Positions 54,509 through 63,701 of a stretch of DNA of 64,000 bases are shown here, one piece after another; within the stretch, counting starts at the first letter, position 1, and the number at the start of each line of letters is the position of its first letter. The notes under the pieces are model-generated. The model saw only the letters and a list, made by a program, of their open reading frames with translations. It was not told the DNA's origin and ran no database searches. The DNA lies in NCBI GenBank assembly GCA_965197825.1, contig CBDANW010000003.1:1178001-1242000 (forward strand). The letters are read 5' to 3'. The stretch comes from CBDANW01 sp965197825 (lineage in GTDB: Bacteria; Acidobacteriota; Vicinamibacteria; Marinacidobacterales; DATDRI01). The position numbers were made by a program, and so were the translations under genes.

Positions 54509-55213
54509 CTAATCTACCACACGATATTTCAGAAGCACCCAAAGGGCTTCCACACCGTCTTTCCAGGAGATCTTTTTGCCTTCCTCGTAGCCTCGTCCCT
54601 CGTAAGTGATGGGAACTTCGTAGACCCGGCAACCCATCTTGAAGAGCTTGGCGGTGATCTCGGGCTCGATGCCGAACCGGTTCGAACGAAGGGTCATTTG
54701 CCGTACCCGATCGGCACGGATTGCTTTGAAGCATGTTTCCATGTCCGTGAGGATGGTGTTGTACAGAACGTTAGTGACGAAAGTAAGAAAGCGGTTGCCC
54801 ATGTAGTGAGTGTAGAGAAAGGCCCGGTGCCGGCCCAGGAATCGAGAGCCGTAAACCGCGTCCGCCTTGCCGCGAACGATCAACTCGATGAGATCTGGGT
54901 ACTCCTCGGGGGAGTATTCGAGGTCGGCGTCCTGAATAATGAAGATGTCCCCGTTCCCTTCCGCGAAACCTCTGCGAACCGCTGCGCCCTTTCCGAGATT
55001 CTTCTCCTGGAGGAAGAGCTTGAAGCCCCGCTTCTCTGCAAGCTCGCCCAAGATTTCGCGAGAACGATCGGTGGATCCGTCGTCCATGACGATAAGCTCC
55101 ACGCGCAAGGGTACCGCCAGAACCCGCGAGACTATTTCCTCGATGGTGGCCTCCTCGTTGTACACCGGCATGATGACCGAGAGGAGTGGATCTGGAAGGG
55201 GTGTGGCTTTCAC
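54509..55213 (-). CDS. family-2 glycosyltransferase (dolichyl-phosphate-sugar-synthase-like)
   Basis: A protein of about 234 residues starts at GTG 55213, overlapping the galE stop (GTGA). GT-A motifs: VIMPVYNEEATIEEIVSRVL, LIVMDDGSTDRSREIL, and the DXD-like DIFIIQDADLEYSPEEYPDL. The C-terminus has GRGYEEGKKISWKDGVEAL, as in the DPM1/GtrB-related group that charges polyprenyl phosphate with a sugar. No membrane helices are present, so it is a soluble or peripheral DPM1-like enzyme. It is likely part of the polysaccharide gene group with galE and ugd. Confidence 0.92.
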   Translation of the reverse strand: MKATPLPDPLLSVIMPVYNEEATIEEIVSRVLAVPLRVELIVMDDGSTDRSREILGELAEKRGFKLFLQEKNLGKGAAVRRGFAEGNGDIFIIQDADLEYSPEEYPDLIELIVRGKADAVYGSRFLGRHRAFLYTHYMGNRFLTFVTNVLYNTILTDMETCFKAIRADRVRQMTLRSNRFGIEPEITAKLFKMGCRVYEVPITYEGRGYEEGKKISWKDGVEALWVLLKYRVVD

Positions 55214-56214
55214 GCCTCTCCGTATCCTCGAGGATGATCCTGCTTGAATCTCCAGGCGGTCTCCACGATCGAGTCCAAGGATGTGAAGGCGGGTCTCCAA
55301 TTCAGATCGTCTTGAGCCCTTTGACTGTCCGCCACGAGCCGAGGGGGATCGCCAGGCCGACGCGGAGCCAGCTCGGTCGGCACCTCGGAGCCGCTCACGC
55401 GTTTCACCGACTCGACGACTTCCAGCACCGAGTATCCCTGACCGGTCCCGAGGTTGTAGCTACTCGAGGCCCCACCGCACCGCAGCATCTCCACCGCCTG
55501 GATGTGAGCCGTCGCCAGATCCATGACGTGTACGAAGTCCCGGATGCAGGTGCCGTCCGGAGTTTCATAGTCGTTGCCTAAAATCGAAACCGCGGGACGC
55601 GACTCCATCGCGGTCTCGCAGACCAGGGGAATAAGGTGCGTCTCGGGCCGGTGATCTTCGCCCAGATCCCCGTCGCGGTGAGCGCCGGCGGCATTGAAAT
55701 AGCGAAGGTTCACGTGGCGAATTCCATGGGCAATCTCGAAATCGCTGAGCGCTTCTTCGAAGGCGCGCTTCGTTCGACCGTATGGACTCATTGGACGTTG
55801 CGGATGCGACTCGAGGATCGGCACGGCCTCTGGCTCCCCGTAGATCGCACAGGTCGAAGAAAAAACGACCGCGGGCACGTGATTCCGCGCTACGGCATCG
55901 AGGAGCACGAGCCCGCCGCTCAGATTGTGCCGGTAATACATTCCCGGCTCGCGCACCGACTCGCCCACGTAGGCGCGACCGGCAAAATGAAGAACGACGT
56001 CAACTTGCTCGCTCTGAAAAACGCTATCGAGTTTTTCCCTGGCGTCGGCGGCGTCGGTAAGGTCGGCCACAACCAGTTCCGCACCCACGACCGCCTCGCG
56101 ATGTCCCTCGCTCAAATTGTCGAGGACCACTACCCGCTCGCCTCGATTCAAGAGCTCGCGCACGGCGTGTGACCCCACGTAGCCAGCTCCCCCGGTTACC
56201 AAAACGGCGCCCAT
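55210..56214 (-). CDS. galE: UDP-glucose 4-epimerase
   Basis: A 334-residue protein is read from ATG 56214 (MGAVLVTGGAGYVGSHAVRE). Longer in-frame starts would run into ugd. The NAD fold has GGAGYVGSH, the catalytic triad shows in VFSSTCAIYGE (Ser/Thr) and PYGRTKRAFE (YxxxK), and the substrate region is NLRYFNAAGAHRDGDLGEDH. It interconverts UDP-glucose and UDP-galactose (or the N-acetyl forms). It sits 11 bases behind ugd and overlaps the glycosyltransferase gene, so the three form an operon for sugar donors. Confidence 0.95.
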   Translation of the reverse strand: MGAVLVTGGAGYVGSHAVRELLNRGERVVVLDNLSEGHREAVVGAELVVADLTDAADAREKLDSVFQSEQVDVVLHFAGRAYVGESVREPGMYYRHNLSGGLVLLDAVARNHVPAVVFSSTCAIYGEPEAVPILESHPQRPMSPYGRTKRAFEEALSDFEIAHGIRHVNLRYFNAAGAHRDGDLGEDHRPETHLIPLVCETAMESRPAVSILGNDYETPDGTCIRDFVHVMDLATAHIQAVEMLRCGGASSSYNLGTGQGYSVLEVVESVKRVSGSEVPTELAPRRPGDPPRLVADSQRAQDDLNWRPAFTSLDSIVETAWRFKQDHPRGYGEA

Positions 56215-56225
56215 GGTCGGCTTGA

Positions 56226-57539
56226 TCAGGCCCGGCGGCCCACCCCGACGTAAGAGAAACCTAGCTTCTTCAGCAAATCGGGATTGTAGATATTGCGACC
56301 ATCGAATATCACCGGGCGACGCATCAGCCCACGCAGGCGCTCGAAGTCTGGCTCCCGAAATTCGTTCCACTCTGTAATAAGGATAAGAGCCTCTGCTCCG
56401 TCGCACGCTTCGTAGCTCTTGCGGCAGTACGTGATGTTCTTGTCCCATTTCGCGAGCGCCTTCCGTGCTTCTTCCATCGCTTCGGGATCGAAGACCCGAA
56501 GACGCGCTCCCTGCTCGGCAAGCTGGCCAATAACGGAGATGGCGGGCGCTTCGCGCATGTCATCGGTCCGCGGTTTGAAAGCGAGACCCCAGATGGCAAG
56601 CGTCACTCCTTCGAGCTTCTTTCCGAAGAAATCGATAATCTTCGGAACCAGGAAGGATTTCTGCGCCTCATTGACCTGCTCGGTTGCCTTCACAATGGCC
56701 AGGTCCACCCCGACCTCCTCCGCCTTGTGCAGCAGCGCCCGGATGTCCTTCGGAAAGCAAGATCCTCCATAACCCACGCCCGGAAACAAAAAGGCGTGGC
56801 CAATGCGGCTATCTGCGCCCACCGCTTGCCGCACCATCGAAATGTCCGCGCCCACCGACTCGCACAACCGTGCCATCTCGTTCATGAAACTGATGCGGCT
56901 CGCCAGCATGGCGTTGGCGGCGTACTTGGAAATCTCGGCGCTGGCGGGATCCATGATCAAGATCGGATTGCCGGTGCGCACGAGCGGACGATAGAGCTCA
57001 GTCATCAACCGGGCGACCTCCTCGTCGTCGGTCCCGATGACCACGCGATCGGGACGCATGAAGTCGTCGAGCGCCGCGCCCTCCTTCAGAAACTCGGGAT
57101 TGGAAGCGACCCCAAAGGACTGAGAAGTCAGCCGTGTAATGGTCTCCCGAACCCTCTGATGCGTTCCAACGGGCACCGTGCTCTTGAGGACCACGACCTT
57201 GTAACCGTTCATCGCCCGCGCAATCGACTCCGCCACCGAGAGCACGAAGCTCATGTCCGCGGATCCATCCGAACCGGGGGGCGTTCCCACGGCCACGAAG
57301 ACGATCTCCGAGGCCCTGACCGCTCTCGCCAGGTCAGTGGTAAAGGATAGCCTCTCCTCCTGCAGGTTCCTCTTGAGCAGCTCCTCGAGCCCCGGCTCGT
57401 AGATCGGGCTCTCTCTCTTCGAGAGTCGTTTGATCTTATCTTCATCGATGTCGACGCCCACGGCGTTGTTGCCGTTCTCTGCCAAGCAGGCGGCGACGAC
57501 CAGACCAACGTAGCCGGTTCCTATGACACAAATCCTCAT
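56226..57539 (-). CDS. ugd: UDP-glucose 6-dehydrogenase
   Basis: This 437-residue protein starts MRICVIGTGYVGLVVAACLA (NAD-binding fold). The catalytic Cys lies in the conserved GVGYGGSCFPKDIRALL, and the hinge has ASNPEFLKEGAALDDF with the catalytic Glu. The C-terminal domain has LAFKPRTDDMREAPA. It oxidises UDP-glucose to UDP-glucuronate, the precursor of acidic capsular or exopolysaccharide sugars. It is the first gene of the galE/GT operon and is divergent from a family-4 glycosyltransferase, with 75 bases between. Confidence 0.96.
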   Translation of the reverse strand: MRICVIGTGYVGLVVAACLAENGNNAVGVDIDEDKIKRLSKRESPIYEPGLEELLKRNLQEERLSFTTDLARAVRASEIVFVAVGTPPGSDGSADMSFVLSVAESIARAMNGYKVVVLKSTVPVGTHQRVRETITRLTSQSFGVASNPEFLKEGAALDDFMRPDRVVIGTDDEEVARLMTELYRPLVRTGNPILIMDPASAEISKYAANAMLASRISFMNEMARLCESVGADISMVRQAVGADSRIGHAFLFPGVGYGGSCFPKDIRALLHKAEEVGVDLAIVKATEQVNEAQKSFLVPKIIDFFGKKLEGVTLAIWGLAFKPRTDDMREAPAISVIGQLAEQGARLRVFDPEAMEEARKALAKWDKNITYCRKSYEACDGAEALILITEWNEFREPDFERLRGLMRRPVIFDGRNIYNPDLLKKLGFSYVGVGRRA

Positions 57540-57614
57540 GAATTAATTATAAGGGCAAACTCACCAGGCGCACATCAAGATCGCGCCGAGCGTGCTACTA
57601 TTCGCGGCGTCGGC

Positions 57615-58748
57615 ATGGCAAGCCTCTCCATTGGAATCGACTACCGCTCTGCCCTTTCTCGTTCGACGGGAGTGGGTCGTTACGTCTCCGGACTGGTTGG
57701 GGCCCTGGCCCGCATCGATCGGCAGAACCACTACGTCCTCTTTTCCAGCTCCCTGCGTGAGCGAGCGGAGACGGGCACGTTGCCTGCGAACTTCGAGCTC
57801 GTCGACCGGCGTATCCCCGTCTCTTTGTTGAACGCCCTCTGGCACCGCCTCGAACAACCCTCGCTGGACCTTCTTGCTAGCCGCTCGTTCGACATCTCTC
57901 ATTCGCCCCACCCCTTGATCCTTCCCTCCCGGGCGCGGACCGTAGTCACCATCCACGATCTCTTCTTCTACCTCCACGCCGAGGGGACCACCGCCGAGAT
58001 ACGACGCGACTATGCACCATTGGTGAAGGCACATGCCTTTCGCGCGGACGCGATCGTGACTCCCTCTCTGACTACAAAGGAGGAAGTCGTGCGAGTCTTG
58101 GGAGTCGACGAAGGAAAGATCGAGGCCACCCCTCTGGGTATCGACATGGAAACCTTCCGAACTCGTCCGGCAGAGGAAGAGAAACTGGCCAACCGATATC
58201 GGCTACCCTCCCGTTATGTGCTCGCGGTAGCCAGCCTGGAGCCACGAAAGAACCTCTCTCGCCTAGTCGAGGCGGTGGGCCAATTGGTACGACAGGGGTG
58301 GGACGGCATGCTGCTGCTTGCGGGTGCATCTGACCGAGACGAGCCCACGGTCGAGCGTGCCATCGATAACCAGCAACTGGGTAAACGCGTAAGAAGGCTC
58401 GGCTACGTGCCGTCGCAACACCTGCCCGCCATCTATCGGCGGGCTCGCGTGCTGGCGAACGTTTCGCTGTGGGAGGGCTTTGGGCTGCCGGTTCTGGAAG
58501 CCATGGCCTGCCGAGTCCCCGTCGTCGCTTCGGACATCCCGGGCCATCATGAGGTGGCGGCGGATGCTGCCTTATATGTGGACCCCGAACGGCCGGAATC
58601 GATCGCCCAAGGCATCGAGCGCGCCTGGGAAGACGAAGACTTGCGAAACGCTTTGATCGAGCGAAGCTCGGAGAGGGTCAAGCTCTTTTCCTGGGGCGAG
58701 ACGGCGCGGAAGACTCTGGCGCTCTACGAGCGGCTCGGGTCGAAGTAG
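57615..58748 (+). CDS. family-4 (GT-B) glycosyltransferase
   Basis: This 377-residue protein has an N-terminal Rossmann domain with the acceptor loop SRSTGVGRYVSGLVGALARI. The C-terminal donor domain has YVLAVASLEPRKNLSRLVEA, RRLGYVPSQHLPAIYRRA, and the EX7E motif in VSLWEGFGLPVLEAMACRVP. GT4 enzymes use nucleotide-activated sugars with retention. The partial gene at the right end of the window (63702) belongs to the same family and shares the GIG/GVG-Y-N start. Its position next to ugd suggests polysaccharide assembly. The donor sugar is unknown. Confidence 0.93.
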   Translation: MASLSIGIDYRSALSRSTGVGRYVSGLVGALARIDRQNHYVLFSSSLRERAETGTLPANFELVDRRIPVSLLNALWHRLEQPSLDLLASRSFDISHSPHPLILPSRARTVVTIHDLFFYLHAEGTTAEIRRDYAPLVKAHAFRADAIVTPSLTTKEEVVRVLGVDEGKIEATPLGIDMETFRTRPAEEEKLANRYRLPSRYVLAVASLEPRKNLSRLVEAVGQLVRQGWDGMLLLAGASDRDEPTVERAIDNQQLGKRVRRLGYVPSQHLPAIYRRARVLANVSLWEGFGLPVLEAMACRVPVVASDIPGHHEVAADAALYVDPERPESIAQGIERAWEDEDLRNALIERSSERVKLFSWGETARKTLALYERLGSK

Positions 58749-58752
58749 TCGG

Positions 58753-59634
58753 ATGCAACTCACAGTCATCATCGTTAGCTACAACGCGAAGGCTCATCTC
58801 AAAGATTGCCTTCGTTCTCTTTACGAGCACACGACGCTGCGTCCTTTCGAAGTCATCGTCGTGGACAACGCCTCGACCGACGGAAGCCTCGCGATGCTCG
58901 CCCGCGACTTCCCGGAAGTCAGAGCCATCGCGTCGCCCGACAACATCGGTTTCTCCGGCGCCAACAACATGGCGATGCGAGAGGCCAAGGGGGAGTTTTA
59001 CCTGTTGCTGAACAGCGACGCAGTCGTGACCCCGGGGGCGGTCGACATGATGCTTCGCATCATCCAAGAAAAGCCCGACGTCGGCGTCCTGGGGCCCCTA
59101 TTGAGAAACGAAGACGGCTCGGTGCAGATTTCATACGGCAGGATGCTCAGTCTCCACGCCGAGGCGATACAGAAGCTACTCACCAAGGGCCACGCGCGTG
59201 GAAACCCGTTAGTCCGTCGCTACATCGAGAATCGGAGCAAGAAGGAAGCATACCCGGATTGGGTGAGCGGAGCCTGCATGATCCTGCGCGCCGAAGTTCT
59301 CGAAACCGTGGGGCTCTTCGACGATCGATTCTTCATGTACAGCGAAGAAGTGGATCTCTGTGAGCGGGTACGCCGCAGCGGCTACCGCGTGTTCTATGCG
59401 CCTGAAGCGGAAGTCGTTCATGTCGGCGGTAAGTCCACTGAAGCCAACCCGGAGAAGGCTGCCTTCGAGTACCGACGCAGCCAGCTCTACTTCTACTCCA
59501 AGCACTACGGTCGCGGCAGCGTCCTCTTGTTGAAGGCCTACCTCCTGATGAGCATCGTCGTACGTTGGACATTCGGTAGCCCCACCGAACGCCGCTTGCA
59601 AGGAATGCTTCTCCAGCTCGTCTGGAAATACTGA
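58753..59634 (+). CDS. family-2 glycosyltransferase (rhamnosyltransferase-like)
   Basis: This is a 293-residue GT-A protein: VIIVSYNAKAHLKDCLRSLY, EVIVVDNASTDGSLAML, NIGFSGANNMAMREAKGEFY, LLLNSDAVVTPGAVDMML, GACMILRAEVLETVGLFDDR and FMYSEEVDLCERVRRSGYRV. The FSGANN and EEVDLCER blocks are those of the WbbL/rhamnosyltransferase-like group. It starts four bases after the GT4 gene, so they are co-transcribed. The C-terminal helix may associate with the membrane. It adds a sugar, probably a deoxyhexose, to a lipid-linked glycan. Confidence 0.92.
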   Translation: MQLTVIIVSYNAKAHLKDCLRSLYEHTTLRPFEVIVVDNASTDGSLAMLARDFPEVRAIASPDNIGFSGANNMAMREAKGEFYLLLNSDAVVTPGAVDMMLRIIQEKPDVGVLGPLLRNEDGSVQISYGRMLSLHAEAIQKLLTKGHARGNPLVRRYIENRSKKEAYPDWVSGACMILRAEVLETVGLFDDRFFMYSEEVDLCERVRRSGYRVFYAPEAEVVHVGGKSTEANPEKAAFEYRRSQLYFYSKHYGRGSVLLLKAYLLMSIVVRWTFGSPTERRLQGMLLQLVWKY

Positions 59635-59700
59635 TAGACCATGTAAACTGGGAGGCCAAATGCACTCGCGTCGCTACCTCATCGCGCTCGTTGCCATGAT

Positions 59701-61335
59701 GTGGTCATGCTCTCCTTCCCTAGTCTAGAGTACGACATGATCTTGCGAAACGGGACGATCTACGACGGAACCGGCTCCGCCCCTTCTCCCGGAGACCTCG
59801 CGTTCGACGGGGACAAAATCGTGGCCGTAGGCGATGTGGGCGATGCGAGGGGCCGCACGGAGCTGGATCTGCAAGGGCTGGCCGTCGCTCCCGGCTTCAT
59901 CAATATGCTGAGCTGGGCGGTCGACACCTTGATCGAGGACGGACGATCGCAATCCGACATCCGTCAGGGCGTGACCCTCGAGATTTTCGGCGAGGGCCTG
60001 TCCATGGGACCGGTCAATGAGCATGTGCGACAGCTCATTGTCGAGGACCAAGGCGACATCGAGTTCGAGATCGAATGGACGACGCTGGGTGAGTACCTGG
60101 ACTATCTCGTATCCCGCGGCATTTCCACCAACGTCGCTTCGTTCATCGGAGCCACAACGGCTCGGGTCCACGAGATTGGATTCGAGGATCGCCCGCCCAC
60201 CGAGCAAGAGCTCGGCCGCATGCGAGAGCTCGTTCGCCAGGCGATGGAAGAAGGTGCCCTCGGTGTCGGCTCCTCCTTGATCTATGCACCGGCGTTTTAC
60301 GCCCAGACCGAGGAGCTCATCGAGCTCAGCAAAGTCGCGGCGGAATATCGCGGCACGTACATCTCTCACATCCGCAGCGAAGGGAATCAGCTTCTCGAGG
60401 CGGTGGACGAGCTTCTCACCATCGCCCGCGAAGCGGGAATCGCCGCCGAGATCTACCATTTGAAGGCGGCGGGCGAGCAGAACTGGAACAAGATCGACGC
60501 GGTCATCGAACGGGTCGAGCTGGCGCGTGCGGAGGGACTGCAAATCACGGCCGACATGTACACCTATACCGCGGGTTCGACCGGTCTCGATGCCGCCATG
60601 CCGCCCTGGGTGCAGGAAGGCGGCTACGGCGCTTGGGCGGCTCGTCTCCAGGATCCGGAGACCCGGGCTCGCGTTCGTACGGATATGAGCACTCCCAGCG
60701 ACGATTGGGAGAACCTATACCTCGCCGCCGGCGCGCAAGGTACGTTATTGGTGGGATTCAAGAACGACGAGCTCAAACCGCTTACCGGGAAGACGCTTGC
60801 TGAAGTCGCCGACATGCGAGGCAGCACGCCGGATGATACGGCGATGGATCTCGTCATCGAAGATGGGAGCCGCGTGCAGGTCGTCTACTTCCTGATGTCC
60901 GAAGACAACGTGCGCAAGCAGCTCGCGCTCCCCTGGGTGGGCTTCGGCTCTGACGCCGGCTCGATGGCGCCGGAGAAAGTCTTCCTGGAATCCAGCACGC
61001 ACCCCCGTGCCTATGGAAACTTTGCGCGTCTGCTGGGTCGATACGTGCGCGACGAAGGGATCATCCCCCTGGAAGACGCGATTCGACGGCTGACTTCCTC
61101 CCCCGCGGAGAATCTTCATCTTACCGAACGCGGCGCCCTCCGGCCCGGCTATTTCGCCGACGTCGTCGTTTTCGATCCGCACACCATCCAGGATCACGCG
61201 ACGTTCGAGAACCCACACCAGTACTCGACGGGTGTGGTCCACGTTTGGGTGAATGGAACGCAAGTGCTAAAAGACGGGGAGCATACCGGGGCCACACCGG
61301 GACGAGTCGTCCGTGGCCCCGGCTGGACACGCTGA
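59701..61335 (+). CDS. N-acyl-D-amino-acid deacylase-like amidohydrolase with frameshifted signal peptide
   Basis: The amidohydrolase frame (mature part from about 59737, MILRNGTIYDGTGS) is whole to 61335. A lipoprotein signal (MHSRRYLIALVAMMWSCSPS, ATG 59660 behind GGGAGG) lies upstream in another frame and stops at a TAG. One indel near 59720 thus separates the signal from the enzyme. D-aminoacylase landmarks retained: TYISHIRSEG and IYHLKAAGEQN (metal His) and GFGSDAGSMAP (catalytic Asp). Landmarks missing: the first HxH (here GFINMLSWA) and the bridging Cys in GNCGFS (here FGEGLSMGP). Internal starts at GTG 59701 or ATG 59737 could give a cytoplasmic form. Activity is doubtful. Confidence 0.82.
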   Translation: MVMLSFPSLEYDMILRNGTIYDGTGSAPSPGDLAFDGDKIVAVGDVGDARGRTELDLQGLAVAPGFINMLSWAVDTLIEDGRSQSDIRQGVTLEIFGEGLSMGPVNEHVRQLIVEDQGDIEFEIEWTTLGEYLDYLVSRGISTNVASFIGATTARVHEIGFEDRPPTEQELGRMRELVRQAMEEGALGVGSSLIYAPAFYAQTEELIELSKVAAEYRGTYISHIRSEGNQLLEAVDELLTIAREAGIAAEIYHLKAAGEQNWNKIDAVIERVELARAEGLQITADMYTYTAGSTGLDAAMPPWVQEGGYGAWAARLQDPETRARVRTDMSTPSDDWENLYLAAGAQGTLLVGFKNDELKPLTGKTLAEVADMRGSTPDDTAMDLVIEDGSRVQVVYFLMSEDNVRKQLALPWVGFGSDAGSMAPEKVFLESSTHPRAYGNFARLLGRYVRDEGIIPLEDAIRRLTSSPAENLHLTERGALRPGYFADVVVFDPHTIQDHATFENPHQYSTGVVHVWVNGTQVLKDGEHTGATPGRVVRGPGWTR

Positions 61336-61355
61336 ACAGATCCATGGAGGCGAGA

Positions 61356-63422
61356 ATGCATCGTTGGTTTTTCAGGTCGCTGACTCTGGTACTCTTCTTC
61401 GGCTCGCTTCACGACAGCCTGGCGCAAACACATGCCTTTACCATCCACGACATGCTGGCAATGGAGCGCATTTCGGGCCACCAGGTATCTCCCGACGGCG
61501 AGAGCATCGTTTTCGTCTTGAGAACCACGGATCTCGCCGCCAATCGCGGTCGCACCGATCTCTGGTTGGTTGGCGCGGAGGGAAACGGCCTCAGGCGGCT
61601 GACCACGCATCCCGCGAGCGACTCCAACCCTCGCTGGGCCGCCAATGGAGAGAGCATCTGGTTTCTCTCCACGCGGTCCGGCTCTTCGCAAGTTTGGCGC
61701 ATCGGAGTCAACGGTGGCGAGGCGCAGCAAATCACGCACCTGCCGCTAGACGCCGGCAATCTCGTGGTTTCGCCGAATGGCGAGCTGCTGGCGTTCACCT
61801 TGGCGGTCTTTCCCGATTGTGACGATCTGTCCTGTACCACCGGACGCCTTGCGGAGCGCGAAGCGAACTCCGCGACCGGTGTCCTCTTCGAACGTCTCTT
61901 CATTCGACACTGGGACACGTGGAAAGACGGCCGCCGGTCGCATCTTTTCGTAACGCCGTCCGATGGCAGCAGCGATCCGGTGGATACCATGACGGGAATG
62001 GATGCCGATACACCCTCCAAACCCTTCGGCGGCCCCGGAGAGATCACGTTCACGCCGGATAGCCGGTCCCTGGTGTTCGTGGCTCGCGACGTCGGCCGCG
62101 AGGAAGCGTGGTCCACCAACTTCGATCTCCATGTCGTTGCTGCGGACGGTGCTTCACCCGCCCGCTTGCTGACCGAGTCGAACCAGGCTTGGGACACGAA
62201 TCCGGTGTTTTCGCCGGACGGCCAAACGCTCGCTTACCTGGCGATGTCCAGAGTTGGCTACGAATCAGACCGCTACCGCGTCGTGCTCCGTTCCTGGCCA
62301 GACGGCGAGCCCCGCGTACTAACCGAAGACTGGGATCGCTCGCCGCATTCGCTGGTCTGGTCCGCGGATAGCGACACACTCTACGCTGCCGCCGCCAACT
62401 TGGGTCAGGGCTCCCTTTTCGCAATTGATGCGACAACGGGCGCCGTACGCACCGTGGTCGAACAAGGTACGGTTCGCTCCCCTGCCGTCGCCGGCGAGCG
62501 TATCGTGTTCGGGCTCGAACATCTGCGATCCCCGATAGAGCTTCACTCGGTCGGTCCAGACGGCACCGATCTCTCGCCCATCACTAGCATCAATGCCGAC
62601 AGAGTCGCGGCGGCACGCATGGGCGAGCCCGAGCAGTTCACGTTTCAGGGCTGGAACGACGAGACCGTCTATGGCTATATCGTCAAGCCTGCCGACTTCG
62701 ATCCCAGCCAGAGATACCCGGTCGCCTTCTTGATTCATGGAGGCCCACAGGGATCGTTCGGTAATAATTTTCACTACCGCTGGAACCCTCAGGCCTATGC
62801 CGGCGCGGGCTACGCCGTGGTCATGGTCGACTTTCACGGCTCGACCGGTTACGGCCAGGCGTTCACCGATTCCATCCGCGGGGACTGGGGCGGCAAGCCG
62901 CTCATGGATCTGGTCGAGGGACTGGACGCGGCACTCGAGCGTTATCCCTGGATGGATGGTGAGAGGGTGGCCGGCCTCGGTGCGTCGTTCGGCGGCTACA
63001 TGGTCAACTGGATCGCCGGCAAGTGGCCGAATCGATTCCGGTGCCTGGTCAACCATGACGGCAATCTAGACGAACGGACGGCGTACTACGCGACCGAAGA
63101 GCTCTGGTTCCCGGAATGGGATCACGAAGGCACGCCGTGGCAGAACCCCGAGGGCTATCGCAACCACAATCCCGTCGACTTCGTTCAGAACTGGCGCACG
63201 CCCATGCTCGTCGTTCACGGCGCGCGGGACTTTCGCGTGGTGGAGACCCAGGGTTTCGCGACGTTCACCGCATTACAGCGGCGAGGCATCCCGAGCAAGC
63301 TGCTGTACTTTCCCGACGAGAACCACTGGATCCTGAAGCCGGCCAACTCCATCCAATGGCACGAGACCGTGCTGGAGTGGCTGGATCAGTGGGTGGGGGA
63401 GGACAGTTCGTCGGCCAACTAG
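61356..63422 (+). CDS. S9-family prolyl-oligopeptidase/acylaminoacyl peptidase, exported
   Basis: The protein is about 688 residues. The ATG at 61356 is chosen because GGAGG lies five bases before it, and it opens with a signal peptide (WFFRSLTLVLFFGSLHDSLA, then QTHA). A seven-bladed propeller follows (HQVSPDGESIVFVLRTTD, SNPRWAANGESIWFLSTR), then the alpha/beta hydrolase domain with nucleophile GLGASFGGYMVNW, Asp in VVHGARDFRVVET and His in PDENHWILKP. S9 peptidases act on short peptides, often N-blocked or proline-containing. The gene follows the D-aminoacylase-like gene by 20 bases, suggesting joint use of exogenous or cell-wall peptides. The gene is intact. Confidence 0.94.
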   Translation: MHRWFFRSLTLVLFFGSLHDSLAQTHAFTIHDMLAMERISGHQVSPDGESIVFVLRTTDLAANRGRTDLWLVGAEGNGLRRLTTHPASDSNPRWAANGESIWFLSTRSGSSQVWRIGVNGGEAQQITHLPLDAGNLVVSPNGELLAFTLAVFPDCDDLSCTTGRLAEREANSATGVLFERLFIRHWDTWKDGRRSHLFVTPSDGSSDPVDTMTGMDADTPSKPFGGPGEITFTPDSRSLVFVARDVGREEAWSTNFDLHVVAADGASPARLLTESNQAWDTNPVFSPDGQTLAYLAMSRVGYESDRYRVVLRSWPDGEPRVLTEDWDRSPHSLVWSADSDTLYAAAANLGQGSLFAIDATTGAVRTVVEQGTVRSPAVAGERIVFGLEHLRSPIELHSVGPDGTDLSPITSINADRVAAARMGEPEQFTFQGWNDETVYGYIVKPADFDPSQRYPVAFLIHGGPQGSFGNNFHYRWNPQAYAGAGYAVVMVDFHGSTGYGQAFTDSIRGDWGGKPLMDLVEGLDAALERYPWMDGERVAGLGASFGGYMVNWIAGKWPNRFRCLVNHDGNLDERTAYYATEELWFPEWDHEGTPWQNPEGYRNHNPVDFVQNWRTPMLVVHGARDFRVVETQGFATFTALQRRGIPSKLLYFPDENHWILKPANSIQWHETVLEWLDQWVGEDSSSAN

Positions 63423-63435
63423 TGCTCGCCCCTTT

Positions 63436-63508
63436 TGAATTTCGGGGACAGCTACTTAATCTTGAATCGTGGGGCACCACAAGATTAAGTAGCTGTCCCC
63501 GAAATTCA
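63436..63508. repeat. perfect REP-like palindrome, 28-bp arms, 17-base loop
   Basis: The arms at 63436-63463 and 63481-63508 are perfectly complementary and contain GGGGACAGCTACTTAAT. The same core, degraded, is at 41802-41873. It lies 13 bases behind the S9 peptidase stop, so it may serve as a transcription terminator or mRNA-protecting hairpin as well as being a mobile repeat. Confidence 0.93.
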
Positions 63509-63701
63509 GCACATTGCCCGACGTTGATATGGGTTACGGCCAAATCCGCGCTGGATCCCTTGCACGGCCTTGCTTTCAGAGCCGCGCTTCTGCTACATTC
63601 TGCTGGGGTTAGGCGCCATCCCTTCTTAGAAAGTTGCCGTCACGCTCGTAATCGCCGTTGGCCAGCCATCGTCGCGCCGATAGAGGCCTGCTTCAATCTC
63701 A

